64,000 bases of DNA, from NCBI RefSeq assembly GCF_002975205.1, contig NZ_PCOC01000002.1:1317001-1381000 (forward strand), given 5' to 3'. This document shows positions 55,722 to 64,000 of this stretch, piece by piece (the stretch's first letter is position 1; the number at the start of each line of letters is the position of its first letter). The notes beneath the pieces were generated by a model, which worked only from the letters and a program-made list of their open reading frames with translations, ran no database searches and had not been told where the DNA came from. The stretch comes from Ochrobactrum vermis (GTDB taxonomy: Bacteria > Pseudomonadota > Alphaproteobacteria > Rhizobiales > Rhizobiaceae). Both the position numbers and the translations under genes were made by a program.

Positions 55722-55877
55722 TTAATGGTGTTTCGTGCCTTCACGAGCCAGTTCCGCAGTTGGATCGGCTGCAAGACGCTTGCGCGCCCGGTCGTCCATC
55801 AGCTCGTACCACATGGCGTTGAGCACGGCGAAAGCAGCAGCAAGCGGAAGTCCCAGCAACCAGGAAAAATACCACAT
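55722..55877 (-). CDS. cydX: Cytochrome bd oxidase small subunit CydX
   Basis: A 51-residue single-helix protein: MWYFSWLLGLPLAAAFAVLN then AMWYELMDD. The N-terminal MWYFSWxLG and the Trp/Glu after the helix are the CydX signature. It stabilises the haem pocket of cytochrome bd. AAAGGAAAG lies before the ATG and it follows cydB by 17 bases, ending the operon. Confidence 0.93.
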   Translation of the reverse strand: MWYFSWLLGLPLAAAFAVLNAMWYELMDDRARKRLAADPTAELAREGTKHH

Positions 55878-55894
55878 TTTGCTTTCCTTTCTGA

Positions 55895-57049
55895 TTAGTA
55901 AGCGTGATTGCTGTCGTCTTCGATCATGTCCTTGTCGACCTTGCCCCACAAGACCTTGTAGACCCAGGACGTGTAAAGGACGATCAGCGGCAGGAAGATG
56001 AGCGACACAACCAGCATGATGAACAGCGTCATATGGCTGGACGACGAATCCCATACCGTCAGGCTTGAACGAGGATCGATCGACGATGGCAGTAAGAACG
56101 GAAACATCGACACGCCGACCGACGAAATGATGCCGAAGATCGACAGTTTTCCGAACAGCAGCGGTGCCAGTTCACGGCGACTACGCAGTGCGATGAAGAC
56201 TGCGAGTGCTCCCAGAATGCCAAGCGCCGGAGCGATCAGCAGGATTGGATAGTTCATATAGTTGGCAAACCATGCACCGTGATCCAGTTCGACGGTCTTG
56301 CGCAGCGGATTTGACGGTCCACCGGTCAGTATGGGGCTCGTAATCCGGTAGCCCGAAATCCACAGCCAGCTAACGACACCTGCCAGCACATAGAGCACGA
56401 CTGTCAGAAGCGACGCGATACTGCCATAGGACCGGGCGCGTGCCTGAATGTCCCCGCTCGTCTTCAGTACCAGCCACGAAGCGCCATGCATGCAGAGCAT
56501 CGTCACCGAAAGCACCCCGCAAAGCAGTGCAAACGGATTGAGGAGACCGAAGAACGAGCCTTCGTAGAAAATCTGAAAGTCATCGGCGATACGGAAGGGA
56601 ATGCCTTGCAAGACATTGCCGACGGCAACGCCGAAGATGAGGGCAGGCACGAAACCGCCGATGAACAGCGCCCAGTCCCAGCCTCTCCTCCAGGCCTCAC
56701 TCTCACGCTTGGAACGATATTTGAAACCGACCGGACGCAGGATGAGTGCGAACAGTATGGCAAACATCGCCAGATAAAAGCCCGAGAAGGATACCGCATA
56801 GAGCTGTGGCCAGGCGGCGAAAATGGCGCCACCGCCGAGAATGAGCCAGACCTGATTGCCTTCCCATACCGGGCCGATCGTGTTGATGATGATACGTCGC
56901 TCGACATCGGTTTTGCCAATGACTGGCATGAGGATGTCGACACCGAGATCGAACCCGTCCATCGCGGCAAAGGCGATCAGCAATACGCCGAGCAGCACCC
57001 ACCAGATGAGACGCAGGGTTTCATAGTCCAACAAATCGCTGAGTATCAT
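55895..57049 (-). CDS. cydB: Cytochrome bd ubiquinol oxidase subunit II
   Basis: A 384-residue membrane protein with eight to nine helices. LRLIWWVLLGVLLIAFAAMD and GFDLGVDILMP open the protein as in all CydB, WEGNQVWLILGGGAIFAAWP is the conserved helix II region. Partner of CydA in the quinol oxidase that works at low oxygen. It starts five bases after cydA. Confidence 0.95.
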   Translation of the reverse strand: MILSDLLDYETLRLIWWVLLGVLLIAFAAMDGFDLGVDILMPVIGKTDVERRIIINTIGPVWEGNQVWLILGGGAIFAAWPQLYAVSFSGFYLAMFAILFALILRPVGFKYRSKRESEAWRRGWDWALFIGGFVPALIFGVAVGNVLQGIPFRIADDFQIFYEGSFFGLLNPFALLCGVLSVTMLCMHGASWLVLKTSGDIQARARSYGSIASLLTVVLYVLAGVVSWLWISGYRITSPILTGGPSNPLRKTVELDHGAWFANYMNYPILLIAPALGILGALAVFIALRSRRELAPLLFGKLSIFGIISSVGVSMFPFLLPSSIDPRSSLTVWDSSSSHMTLFIMLVVSLIFLPLIVLYTSWVYKVLWGKVDKDMIEDDSNHAY

Positions 57050-57054
57050 GATCC

Positions 57055-58632
57055 TTACTCCGCAGGTGCGATGCTTGCCGGGGCGAGTATTGCTTCCGGC
57101 TTGCTGTCAGGTTCAGGTCCAGCCTTGATGGCGCGGATCATCAGGCCCATCTCGATGATGAAGAGAACCGTATAGAGCGCGACGAAACCAAGTATGGTCA
57201 GCAATACGGTAGACGCACCGAGATTGGAGACCCCGACCGCTGTCGGCAATATGCCTTCGATGACCCAGGGCTGGCGACCGAACTCCGCGACGATCCAGCC
57301 CATTTCGGCTGCAATCCATGGCAGCGGTATCGCAAATACGGCAACACGCAACAAGAACGGGTAACGGTCGAGTTTACGACGCGCAGACAGCACGAAGAAT
57401 GTGCCCGTCAGCAGGATCAGGAAGAAGCCGATGCCGACCATGATGCGGAAGGCCCAGAACAGAGGCAGGACGCCAGGAACGGTATCGTTCGCTGCCTGCG
57501 TGATCTGTGCGTCGGTTGCCTGACGCGGATCGTCGACATAACGTTTCAGCAGAAGCGCGTAGCCCATCCACTGGCTGTTGTCGGCAAAGACGTCCTTGAC
57601 CTCCTGCGGAACAGCGTTCGTATCGCCAGCCGCGCGGATTTTCTGCAAGGCGTCATAAGCGACGATACCGTTGCGGATATGGTTTTCAGCACTTTCAACA
57701 AGATCGTTGATGCCCTGAATAGGGGTTGTGAGAGACCGTGTACCGATCAGGCCCATGACCCATGGAATATGTACTGCGAAATGGGTTTCACGCGCTGCCT
57801 GGTCCGGGAAGCCGAATACGGTGAACGAAGCCGGAGCTGGTTCTGTTTCCCACATGGCTTCGATAGCAGCGATCTTCATCTTCTGGTGTTCATTGGCCAG
57901 ATAACCGCTTTCATCACCAAGGACGACCACGGAAAGCGTTGCGGCCAGACCGAAGGATGCCGCGATAGTCATCGAGCGCTTGGCGAGCTCCACCGAACGG
58001 CCCTTGAGCAGATACCAAGCCGAAACACCGAGGACGAACACCGACGCTGTGACATAACCGGCGGAAACCGTATGCACGAACTTGGCCTGTGCGACCGGGT
58101 TCATCAGCACCGCGAAGAAATCGGTGATTTCCATACGCATGGTTTCAGGGTTGAACGCTGATCCGACTGGGTTCTGCATCCAGCCATTGGCGATCAGAAT
58201 CCACAGCGCCGAGAAATTGGAACCCGCCGCGACCGCGTAGGTCGCCATGAGGTGCCCAACTTTCGACAGGCGATCCCAGCCGAAAAAGAACAGACCTACA
58301 AAGGTTGCTTCAAGGAAGAACGCCATGAGGCCTTCAATGGCGAGCGGTGCGCCGAAGATATCGCCGACATAATGGCTGTAATAGCTCCAGTTCATGCCGA
58401 ACTGGAATTCCATCACGATCCCTGTTGCGACGCCCATGACAAAGTTGATGCCAAACAGCGTACCCCAAAATTTCGTCATCTGCCGCCAGATGAGTCGCCC
58501 CGTCATAACGTAAACGGTTTCCATGATGGCAAGCAGCACGGAAAGACCCAAGGTCAGAGGTACGAAGAGGAAGTGATAAAGTGCCGTGATTGCAAACTGC
58601 AATCGCGACAGGGAGACAATATCGAGTTCCAT
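57055..58632 (-). CDS. cydA: Cytochrome bd ubiquinol oxidase subunit I
   Basis: A 525-residue haem-binding subunit. SRLQFAITALYHFLFVPLTL contains His20, the axial ligand of haem b595 (E. coli His19); FVHTVSAGYVTASVFVLG holds the second His (haem b558), and GRQPWVIEGILPTAVGVS is the late conserved segment. A Q-loop of the long type lies between. The start at 58632 has AAAGAG upstream; the open frame continues 36 codons without a good site. Follows cydC after a 161-base gap with a stem-loop. Confidence 0.95.
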   Translation of the reverse strand: MELDIVSLSRLQFAITALYHFLFVPLTLGLSVLLAIMETVYVMTGRLIWRQMTKFWGTLFGINFVMGVATGIVMEFQFGMNWSYYSHYVGDIFGAPLAIEGLMAFFLEATFVGLFFFGWDRLSKVGHLMATYAVAAGSNFSALWILIANGWMQNPVGSAFNPETMRMEITDFFAVLMNPVAQAKFVHTVSAGYVTASVFVLGVSAWYLLKGRSVELAKRSMTIAASFGLAATLSVVVLGDESGYLANEHQKMKIAAIEAMWETEPAPASFTVFGFPDQAARETHFAVHIPWVMGLIGTRSLTTPIQGINDLVESAENHIRNGIVAYDALQKIRAAGDTNAVPQEVKDVFADNSQWMGYALLLKRYVDDPRQATDAQITQAANDTVPGVLPLFWAFRIMVGIGFFLILLTGTFFVLSARRKLDRYPFLLRVAVFAIPLPWIAAEMGWIVAEFGRQPWVIEGILPTAVGVSNLGASTVLLTILGFVALYTVLFIIEMGLMIRAIKAGPEPDSKPEAILAPASIAPAE

Positions 58633-58756
58633 CTCTTTAAGCCGGTAACCCGGCCCTCCTGGTGTTATGAACTGCGCTTCAACGCAGCCCCCTTTTGAAC
58701 GCGGCGACTTCCTGGAAACCGTACTCCGCTTCAATTTCAAATATCGGTCCAGATAT

Positions 58757-58787
58757 GGACATGGACTTCAAATCACTCTCCATGTCC
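58757..58787 (-). terminator. Intercistronic stem-loop between cydC and cydA
   Basis: GGACATGGA (58757-58765) and TCCATGTCC (58779-58787) pair perfectly with a 13-base loop, seven bases after the cydC stop. No T-run follows. It may separate expression of the assembly transporter (CydDC) from the oxidase. Confidence 0.5.
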
Positions 58788-58793
58788 GCGGGC

Positions 58794-60476
58794 TCACCTC
58801 ATGGTCTCGAGGATTTCGCCAAAGCGCGGCGAACTCCTGTCTATGGACTCAACTAGAGCGCCCTGATTTAAAACAATGATCCGTTCGCAAATTTGCGCTT
58901 CACGGCGGATATGCGTGGCGATCAGCAATGTGCGTGAACCCGTCTTGACCTTGAGACGTTCAAGAACATCCTGCGCCGTCGCGGCATCCAGACCCTCGGT
59001 CGGTTCATCCAGCAGCCAGAGCGGAACATCGGTCAGGAAAAGGCGTGCAAGGGCCAGACGGCGTGCCTGTCCGCCCGACAGCCCCAGACCACCCTCGCCC
59101 AACATTGAACCCAGTCCGGCAGGCAATTCGCCAATAAACGAGCCTAGGCCTGCTGCTTGCAATGCATCCATCAGTTCCTGATCTTTTGCATCAATATGCG
59201 CCAGCCGGAGATTGTCGCGAAGACTGTCCTGAAAAAGCTCTGTTCGCTGCGTGAGAAGACGTGCTGGCAGAACAGCCACACTGCCTTCGTCTGCCGGAAT
59301 TTCTCCGGCAAGCAGATTGAACAGGGTCGACTTGCCAGCGCCGCTGGTTCCGACGACGGCAACTCTCTCGCCCGCTGCAATATCGAGGTCGATGTTTTTC
59401 AAGGCATCGTGATCGGCGCCATCGTGGCGAACGGACACGTTTTTCAGTTGGATTGCGGCGCCATTCTCCGGTCTTTGCAGCGGCGTCAGCTCGGCACTGT
59501 CCTTCAGTTGGGGCGCAACGCGCTTGGCGGCGAGTATCGTGCGCCCGAGCTCCATAGCACCACGCCGCAATGCCGAAAAAGGCTCCATCGCACCAAGAAT
59601 GATAAGCATTCCGAGCGCTGCAACAGGCGCGCCGATCATGCCCGTTTTCATTAAAGTTCCAACGGCGACGAGACCGCCTGCAAGGAGTGCCGCGTGAACG
59701 ATGCCGAATCCGACACCGGTAACGATCTCGATGCGGTTCAGCTTACGATCCGATGCGGCGACATAGCCATCCGCGCGGGCGATTGCCAGCTGCTGGTTTT
59801 CGAGGCGTCCCGCCATAAGAAGTTCGGTTTGCCCGGCAACCAGATCGACGGTGCGGGCACGCAGCGCTTCCGTACCTTTTGCGCGCTGCCGCATGGATTT
59901 TTCAGAACGTCTAGCCGCAGCCAGTGGAATGCCAAGCCCTGCGACAAGCAGGACAAAGGCCACCAGTAGTCCGAAAAGCGGGCTCATCAAGCCGAGAGCG
60001 ATGCCGGCCACAAGCGCGGTGGCAAGCGCGGCACCGACAGGCACCACCACGCGCAGATAAAGAGAGTCGAGCGCATCAATATCTGCGGTCAGGCGAAACA
60101 GCAGACGCGCCGGGCGTTTCAGAAGTGTATTTGCAGCGGTGGCGCGCGCCCAGCTACGGAACAGCTTTTCACGGAGTGCGGCAAGTATCGCAAGCGTTGC
60201 ATCATGGGTGACGAGCCGTTCTAGATAACGCGAGCCGGTGCGCAGGATAGCAAGCAGACGAATACCGGCGGCAGGCGCGAACACATCGAACACAACCGCC
60301 GTAGCCATGCTCAAGCCTGCGATTGCCGTTGCCGTTATGAACCAGCCGGACAGGCCGAGCAGTGCAATACCGGCAAGAACGGTTACGGTTGCTGTCGCGA
60401 TACCGGCAAGCAGTGCTGTTCCCTTGGTCCGGAAAAAGAGGCGCAGGATCGGCTGCAGTGACTGGAAACCGTTCAT
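58794..60476 (-). CDS. cydC: CydC subunit of the thiol/haem ABC exporter
   Basis: A 560-residue half-transporter: six N-terminal membrane helices (about residues 15-310) and a C-terminal ATPase with Walker A GTSGAGKST, signature GLSGGQARR and Walker B LWLLDEPTEGLD. With CydD it exports glutathione and cysteine to the periplasm and is needed to assemble cytochrome bd. It overlaps cydD by four bases. Confidence 0.93.
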   Translation of the reverse strand: MNGFQSLQPILRLFFRTKGTALLAGIATATVTVLAGIALLGLSGWFITATAIAGLSMATAVVFDVFAPAAGIRLLAILRTGSRYLERLVTHDATLAILAALREKLFRSWARATAANTLLKRPARLLFRLTADIDALDSLYLRVVVPVGAALATALVAGIALGLMSPLFGLLVAFVLLVAGLGIPLAAARRSEKSMRQRAKGTEALRARTVDLVAGQTELLMAGRLENQQLAIARADGYVAASDRKLNRIEIVTGVGFGIVHAALLAGGLVAVGTLMKTGMIGAPVAALGMLIILGAMEPFSALRRGAMELGRTILAAKRVAPQLKDSAELTPLQRPENGAAIQLKNVSVRHDGADHDALKNIDLDIAAGERVAVVGTSGAGKSTLFNLLAGEIPADEGSVAVLPARLLTQRTELFQDSLRDNLRLAHIDAKDQELMDALQAAGLGSFIGELPAGLGSMLGEGGLGLSGGQARRLALARLFLTDVPLWLLDEPTEGLDAATAQDVLERLKVKTGSRTLLIATHIRREAQICERIIVLNQGALVESIDRSSPRFGEILETMR

Positions 60477-62221
60477 TCTGCTGCCCTCTTCTGCCAGACT
60501 GGATCGTTATCGGCGCTGCCATCCAGACGGACGATGCGATCCATCCTACGGGCAAGGGTTTCGTCATGGGTTGCAACGATCAGAGTCTTGCCTTTGGCGA
60601 GCTTGAGGAGACTATCGGCAATGATCGTTGCCGTTTCCTGGTCAAGATGAGCAGTGGGTTCATCGGCCAGAATGATATCAGCACCCGGATCGACAGCCGC
60701 GCGGGAAAGCGCCAGCCGCAGGGCCTCGCCTCCCGAAATTCCGGCCCCATTCTCGCCAATCAGGCTGTTGTCGGTGACACCCAGAACATGGCCGAGCGCC
60801 ATGTCATCGATGATGGCTTTTGTGGCTTCCACTCCGGCTTGCCGACCAAGCGTGACGTTCTGCCGGGCCGAACCGGCGAAGATATGTGGCTTCTGACCGA
60901 TCCAGCTCATCCTCGCGCGAAGCGCGGCTGCTGTGTCATCGGTCAGCCCGACATCTCCGATTTCGATCTGGCCAGTTTGTGGGGCCGTCAGCCCGGCAAT
61001 AAGCGCCAGAACAGTCGATTTGCCGTATCCGCTTGGAGCCAGTAGCGCTACATGTTCGCCCGCCTGGATATTGAGGTTGAAGTCGCTGAGAACCTTGGCT
61101 CCGGTCCCATAACCAAAGTCGATATCGCAAAGAGCAACTGTAGGCGCCCTGCCAATTGCGGTTTGACTTTCACTCTTCCCGACGACCGGCATGGGATGTT
61201 CAGCCAGTTTTTCGAGGGCATCGATTGAGGCTTCGCCTGCCGAACGGTCGTGCCAGACGGCTGAAAGATCGCGCAACGGTTCAAAGAATGCGGGAGACAG
61301 AAGCAGGACGAAAAGCCCCTCCGCCAATGTCAGCTGGTGGCCCCATGCTCCGAAGTTGAGCTGTCCCAGCAGATGGAAGCCGATATAGACAGCAACCATG
61401 GCAACGCCGATGGCCGCAAAAAGCTCAAGCACTGCTGAAGATAGAAAGGCGATGCGCAGGACAGACATCGTCTTTGAACGCAAGGTTTCGGCATTGTCGC
61501 GCAACCGCTTCGCAGTCGCGTCCACGGCATGAAATGTGCGGATGGTTGCAAGGCCACGCAGACGGTCGAGCAGAAAGCCGTTCATGCCACCAAGGGCGGT
61601 CAGCTGCTTTTCGCTGGCAGCCTTTGCGCGCCAGCCGATCAGCGCCATGAAGATCGGTATCAGCGGCGCTGCAACCATCAGGACAAGCGCGGCAGCCCAG
61701 GAATACCAGAGAACCACCGCAAGTATTGCCATCGGCACCAGCATCAGGCGAATGCGCACCGGCACGAAACGGGAAAGATAGGGAACGACCATTTCCGCCT
61801 GTTCGGCGAGAATGCTTGCGGCCTCGCCGGATGACGGACGTGTCACATCGAGCGGCGAACGTTGCGCAAGCGCCGAAACAGCGTCGGTTCGAAGTCGCGA
61901 AAGTTCCTGTCGGGCAGCGTCGAAAGCTTTTGCCGCGCCTGCACCGTCAAGGAGGCTGCGCAGGCATCCGAGAATGAAAATGCCTGCCGCGCTGTAATAG
62001 ATAGAGTCATCAAAGCCGGTATCAGCCAGCCGTCCGATGGCATAAGCGAGAATGCCCGCTTGCGGTAGCCAGAGAAGTGCGGCTAGTGCCTGAAAATATG
62101 CCCCCCGCGTCAGCAAGGACGGAACAGGACGACGTTGCGAGCGACGCGACTTTTGTTGGTCGCCTGCCGCTTCGCCGTCTTCTGCCGTCACTGTTTCCGT
62201 TCGGGGGACAACGGATGTCAC
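60473..62221 (-). CDS. cydD: CydD subunit of the thiol/haem ABC exporter
   Basis: A 582-residue half-transporter with six helices after a 30-residue polar N-terminus and an ATPase domain: Walker A APSGYGKST, signature GISGGEALRLAL, Walker B IILADEPTAHLD. ARQELSRLRTDAVSALAQRS and GGMNGFLLDRLRGLATIR are CydD landmarks. Its ATG overlaps the regulator stop. Confidence 0.93.
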   Translation of the reverse strand: MTSVVPRTETVTAEDGEAAGDQQKSRRSQRRPVPSLLTRGAYFQALAALLWLPQAGILAYAIGRLADTGFDDSIYYSAAGIFILGCLRSLLDGAGAAKAFDAARQELSRLRTDAVSALAQRSPLDVTRPSSGEAASILAEQAEMVVPYLSRFVPVRIRLMLVPMAILAVVLWYSWAAALVLMVAAPLIPIFMALIGWRAKAASEKQLTALGGMNGFLLDRLRGLATIRTFHAVDATAKRLRDNAETLRSKTMSVLRIAFLSSAVLELFAAIGVAMVAVYIGFHLLGQLNFGAWGHQLTLAEGLFVLLLSPAFFEPLRDLSAVWHDRSAGEASIDALEKLAEHPMPVVGKSESQTAIGRAPTVALCDIDFGYGTGAKVLSDFNLNIQAGEHVALLAPSGYGKSTVLALIAGLTAPQTGQIEIGDVGLTDDTAAALRARMSWIGQKPHIFAGSARQNVTLGRQAGVEATKAIIDDMALGHVLGVTDNSLIGENGAGISGGEALRLALSRAAVDPGADIILADEPTAHLDQETATIIADSLLKLAKGKTLIVATHDETLARRMDRIVRLDGSADNDPVWQKRAAE

Positions 62222-62802
62222 TCTCGCTTAGGCTCCTTTTTGGCCGATGCTCGCCCACGCCCAAGCGCCACGATCCTGTCCGTGGTTTCAAGGAAGCGGG
62301 TCACCTTGGCGCCAAGCGCCAGAAGACTGGTCAAACGGTCGGTATCGAGCCGCTTGACGTCGTCGTACCAGTTGGTCAGCCTTTCGATCAGGCCGTACAT
62401 GTCCTTCATGCGATCCTGCGCATAAAGATCGCTATCGCCTTCCGGCTGTTCCATCAGGATTTCACGCAGAACGGTAAGCGTGGGATCAATCTCGCGCTTC
62501 TTGCGTTCTTCAGCGAGCGTACGCAGAATCTGCCACACATCGTCGGGCGTCGTGAAGAAATCGCGACGATCACCGGGAATGTGCTTCAGCAGTACCAGAT
62601 TCCAGCCCTGCAACTCGCGAATACCCATGGACACGTTCGAACGCGACACACCGAGAGCATCGACGATCTGGTCGGCGCATAGAGGCTCAGGCGATATATA
62701 AAGCAGCGCATATATCTGCCCCACGGTGCGGTTGATGCCCCAACGGCTGCCCATTTCTCCGAAGTGGAGTACGAACGACTGAACGATTGGCGACAATTCC
62801 AA
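62218..62802 (-). CDS. GbsR/MarR-type transcriptional regulator of the cyd operon
   Basis: A 194-residue winged-helix protein of the GbsR group: GRWGINRTVGQIYALLYIS-like segment (residues about 19-37), PLCADQIVDALGVSRSNVSM as recognition region, and a helical C-terminus with WYDDVKRL. First gene of the operon and coupled to cydD by a four-base overlap. Two palindromes lie just upstream of its start. It has no cysteine, so direct thiol or Fe-S sensing is not likely. Confidence 0.85.
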   Translation of the reverse strand: MELSPIVQSFVLHFGEMGSRWGINRTVGQIYALLYISPEPLCADQIVDALGVSRSNVSMGIRELQGWNLVLLKHIPGDRRDFFTTPDDVWQILRTLAEERKKREIDPTLTVLREILMEQPEGDSDLYAQDRMKDMYGLIERLTNWYDDVKRLDTDRLTSLLALGAKVTRFLETTDRIVALGRGRASAKKEPKRE

Positions 62803-62820
62803 AATTCTCTCTCCCGTAAA

Positions 62821-62851
62821 TTCTGAATTTTCAGAAATTACTGAAATTCAG
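62821..62851. promoter_or_regulatory. Twin palindromic operators upstream of gbsR-cydDCABX
   Basis: TTCTGAA-TT-TTCAGAA (62821-62836) is a perfect palindrome, and CTGAA-A-TTCAG (62841-62851) repeats the same CTGAA half-sites. They lie 19-49 bases upstream of the regulator start, overlapping the expected promoter, and are likely sites of autoregulation by the GbsR-type protein. Confidence 0.65.
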
Positions 62852-63196
62852 ATAATTCAATTGGCCTCATCCTTCAATCCGCATGTCCCTGGCGAAAGCC
62901 CGAATGGACAATTGGCCGCAGCCCTTGGGCACTCCTCCAAATGCCCGAAAACAAGACAGGCCGCCGCTTCCACTCCGCAGTCGGTGGGCAGTCAGGCAAG
63001 GGATTCGGCAAATGGCAGATAATGTTTCCAGTCGGCAGGATAGCCGGTCTTGAAGCGAACTCCAAAACAGGTCTCCGGGCAGACCGGACGCGACAGCCAC
63101 CGCTTTCATCACGGAGCGGCGAATTTCCCCATTTGGTGCGACGGAAAACGTAAGTTTTCCGCCCTCTCCGCACCCTCAAACATGACACCTACAGAC
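62852..63196. other. Intergenic region between cyd and mnh operons
   Basis: 345 bases without a convincing gene. One perfect stem-loop, CGGAAAAC-GTAA-GTTTTCCG (63142-63161), lies 36 bases after the mnhG stop on the minus strand and could be its terminator, though no T-run follows. Nothing else recognised. Confidence 0.5.
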
Positions 63197-63550
63197 CTAT
63201 AGCGGGTCGGAAGATGAAGGCAGCTCCTTGCTGTCCTGCGTTCTGTCGCGATGGATCACGGCGCGGCTGAGCAGCATGAGCGTTACCGGCGTCGTGACAA
63301 CCACAAAGACGGTAATGAGCACTTCATGCAGAATCGGCTTCGATTGCAAGATGGAGAAAAATATGATCGACGCGATCAAGATTCCTCCGGCCCCGAATGA
63401 AGAGCCAAGCGTGGGGGCATGAACACGTTCGTAAAAGCTTTTGAAGCGAACCAGTCCGATGCATCCGACAAGTGTCAGGAACGCACCGGCGACCAGAAAG
63501 AATGAAATGACGACAGCGGCCCATACGGGAAGTTCACTAGCGTTGATCAT
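63197..63550 (-). CDS. mnhG: Na+/H+ (K+/H+) antiporter subunit G
   Basis: A 117-residue membrane protein with three helices; GCIGLVRFKSFYERVHAPT is the MnhG/PhaG/MrpG signature. Part of the multisubunit Mrp-type antiporter for pH and cation homeostasis; in rhizobia and Brucella relatives the system is also called Pha (K+ export). Overlaps the F subunit by four bases and ends the operon. Confidence 0.92.
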   Translation of the reverse strand: MINASELPVWAAVVISFFLVAGAFLTLVGCIGLVRFKSFYERVHAPTLGSSFGAGGILIASIIFFSILQSKPILHEVLITVFVVVTTPVTLMLLSRAVIHRDRTQDSKELPSSSDPL

Positions 63551-63828
63551 TCGATCACCTCTCCGCGCATGAGGAACTTCGAAAGCGCAACAGTGGCGAC
63601 GAAACCGAGAAGAGCGATAATCAGCGCGGCTTCGAAATAGATGATGCTGCCCGTGCGTATGCCGAACGTGATCAGGAGCAGGAGCGCGTTAAGATAAAGC
63701 GCATCGGTCGCGAGAATACGATCCTGCGCGCGCGGGCCGATCACAAGCCTGTAGACCGCGCAACCCATGGCGCCGAGAAGCATCAGTTGAGCGGCAAGCA
63801 GGGACCAGAAGATGATGACTGCGCTCAT
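63547..63828 (-). CDS. mnhF: Na+/H+ (K+/H+) antiporter subunit F
   Basis: A 93-residue protein with three helices; CAVYRLVIGPRAQDRILATDAL is the MrpF/PhaF signature, given here in part around residues 22-43. The start at 63828 overlaps the upstream E-subunit stop (ATGA). Works with subunits E and G in the same complex. Confidence 0.92.
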   Translation of the reverse strand: MSAVIIFWSLLAAQLMLLGAMGCAVYRLVIGPRAQDRILATDALYLNALLLLITFGIRTGSIIYFEAALIIALLGFVATVALSKFLMRGEVIE

Positions 63829-64000
63829 GCGGATTTCTCCTCTTCCACGATGTCTGCGGCGCCGAATATCTTGATAAGCGGCTGCTCGTACCTTCCCTTG
63901 ATCGTATCGCGCCACGCCTGCGCGTCATCCAGATCGAGCACATGGATAGTCAGTTCACGTCTGGCGGCGTTATAATCCACCCAGGCCGTACCCGGAGTCG
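63825..64000 (-). CDS. mnhE: Na+/H+ (K+/H+) antiporter subunit E, 5' part outside window
   Basis: The last 57 codons and stop of a leftward gene that begins beyond position 64000. The frame reads TPGTAWVDYNAARRELTIHV then LDLDDAQAWRDTIKGRYE, the usual cytoplasmic tail of MrpE/PhaE. Overlaps the F gene by four bases, matching the E-F-G order of Mrp operons. Confidence 0.85.
   Translation of the reverse strand, partial: TPGTAWVDYNAARRELTIHVLDLDDAQAWRDTIKGRYEQPLIKIFGAADIVEEEKSA

Overview
The window looks like chromosomal DNA of an alphaproteobacterium of the Brucella/Ochrobactrum group. The grounds are the gene content, compact GC-rich operons joined by 4-base ATGA overlaps, and seven copies of a palindromic repeat with TAGAGC/GCTCTA ends that resembles the Bru-RS elements of Brucella. 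This assignment is inference; no rRNA or tRNA gene is present to anchor it. I saw no CRISPR array.

Left part (1-6.7 kb): the end of a NitT/TauT-type ABC importer (permease tail, Tat-exported binding protein); a LysR regulator divergent from a PACE-family drug exporter; an EamA exporter; and an Rrf2 regulator coupled to a thioredoxin-reductase-like flavoprotein. Then comes a decayed, AT-rich patch with a frameshifted Tn3-type transposase remnant and an orphan gene of unknown function.

6.7-16.9 kb: an eight-gene leftward operon (SDR, PotABCD-like ABC importer, histidinol-dehydrogenase-like enzyme, zinc alcohol dehydrogenase, HutC-type GntR regulator) faces a HisC-like aminotransferase across a shared intergenic region that carries a HutC-type operator. 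The HisD-like enzyme has lost residues needed for histidinol, so this is probably a catabolic system for another compound. alkB follows.

17-28 kb: a complete L-rhamnose locus. rhaDI (bifunctional aldolase/dehydrogenase and isomerase) runs left and rhaRSTPQUK (DeoR regulator, ABC importer, mutarotase, kinase) runs right, around a control region with a 14-bp perfect inverted repeat.

28-38.4 kb: an IS5/IS427-type insertion sequence sits in a dispersed repeat at the end of an MFS transporter gene. Then come a LysR gene, a D-amino-acid aminotransferase, a DmpA-family aminopeptidase, and a three-gene MacAB-type efflux operon with its own outer-membrane factor.

38.7-48 kb: an FtsK translocase without membrane anchor, a possible 61-residue protein, a SURF1 protein, and the branched-chain 2-oxoacid dehydrogenase operon (E1alpha, E1beta, E2, E3).

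48-55.7 kb: a CUT1 sugar importer with a Gfo/Idh/MocA dehydrogenase, divergent from a BadF-type (amino sugar) kinase and a GntR/UTRA regulator; probably one sugar-uptake regulon.

55.7-64 kb: the cytochrome bd operon gbsR-cydDCABX with two palindromes before the regulator, and the start-truncated mnhEFG end of a multisubunit Na+/K+:H+ antiporter operon.
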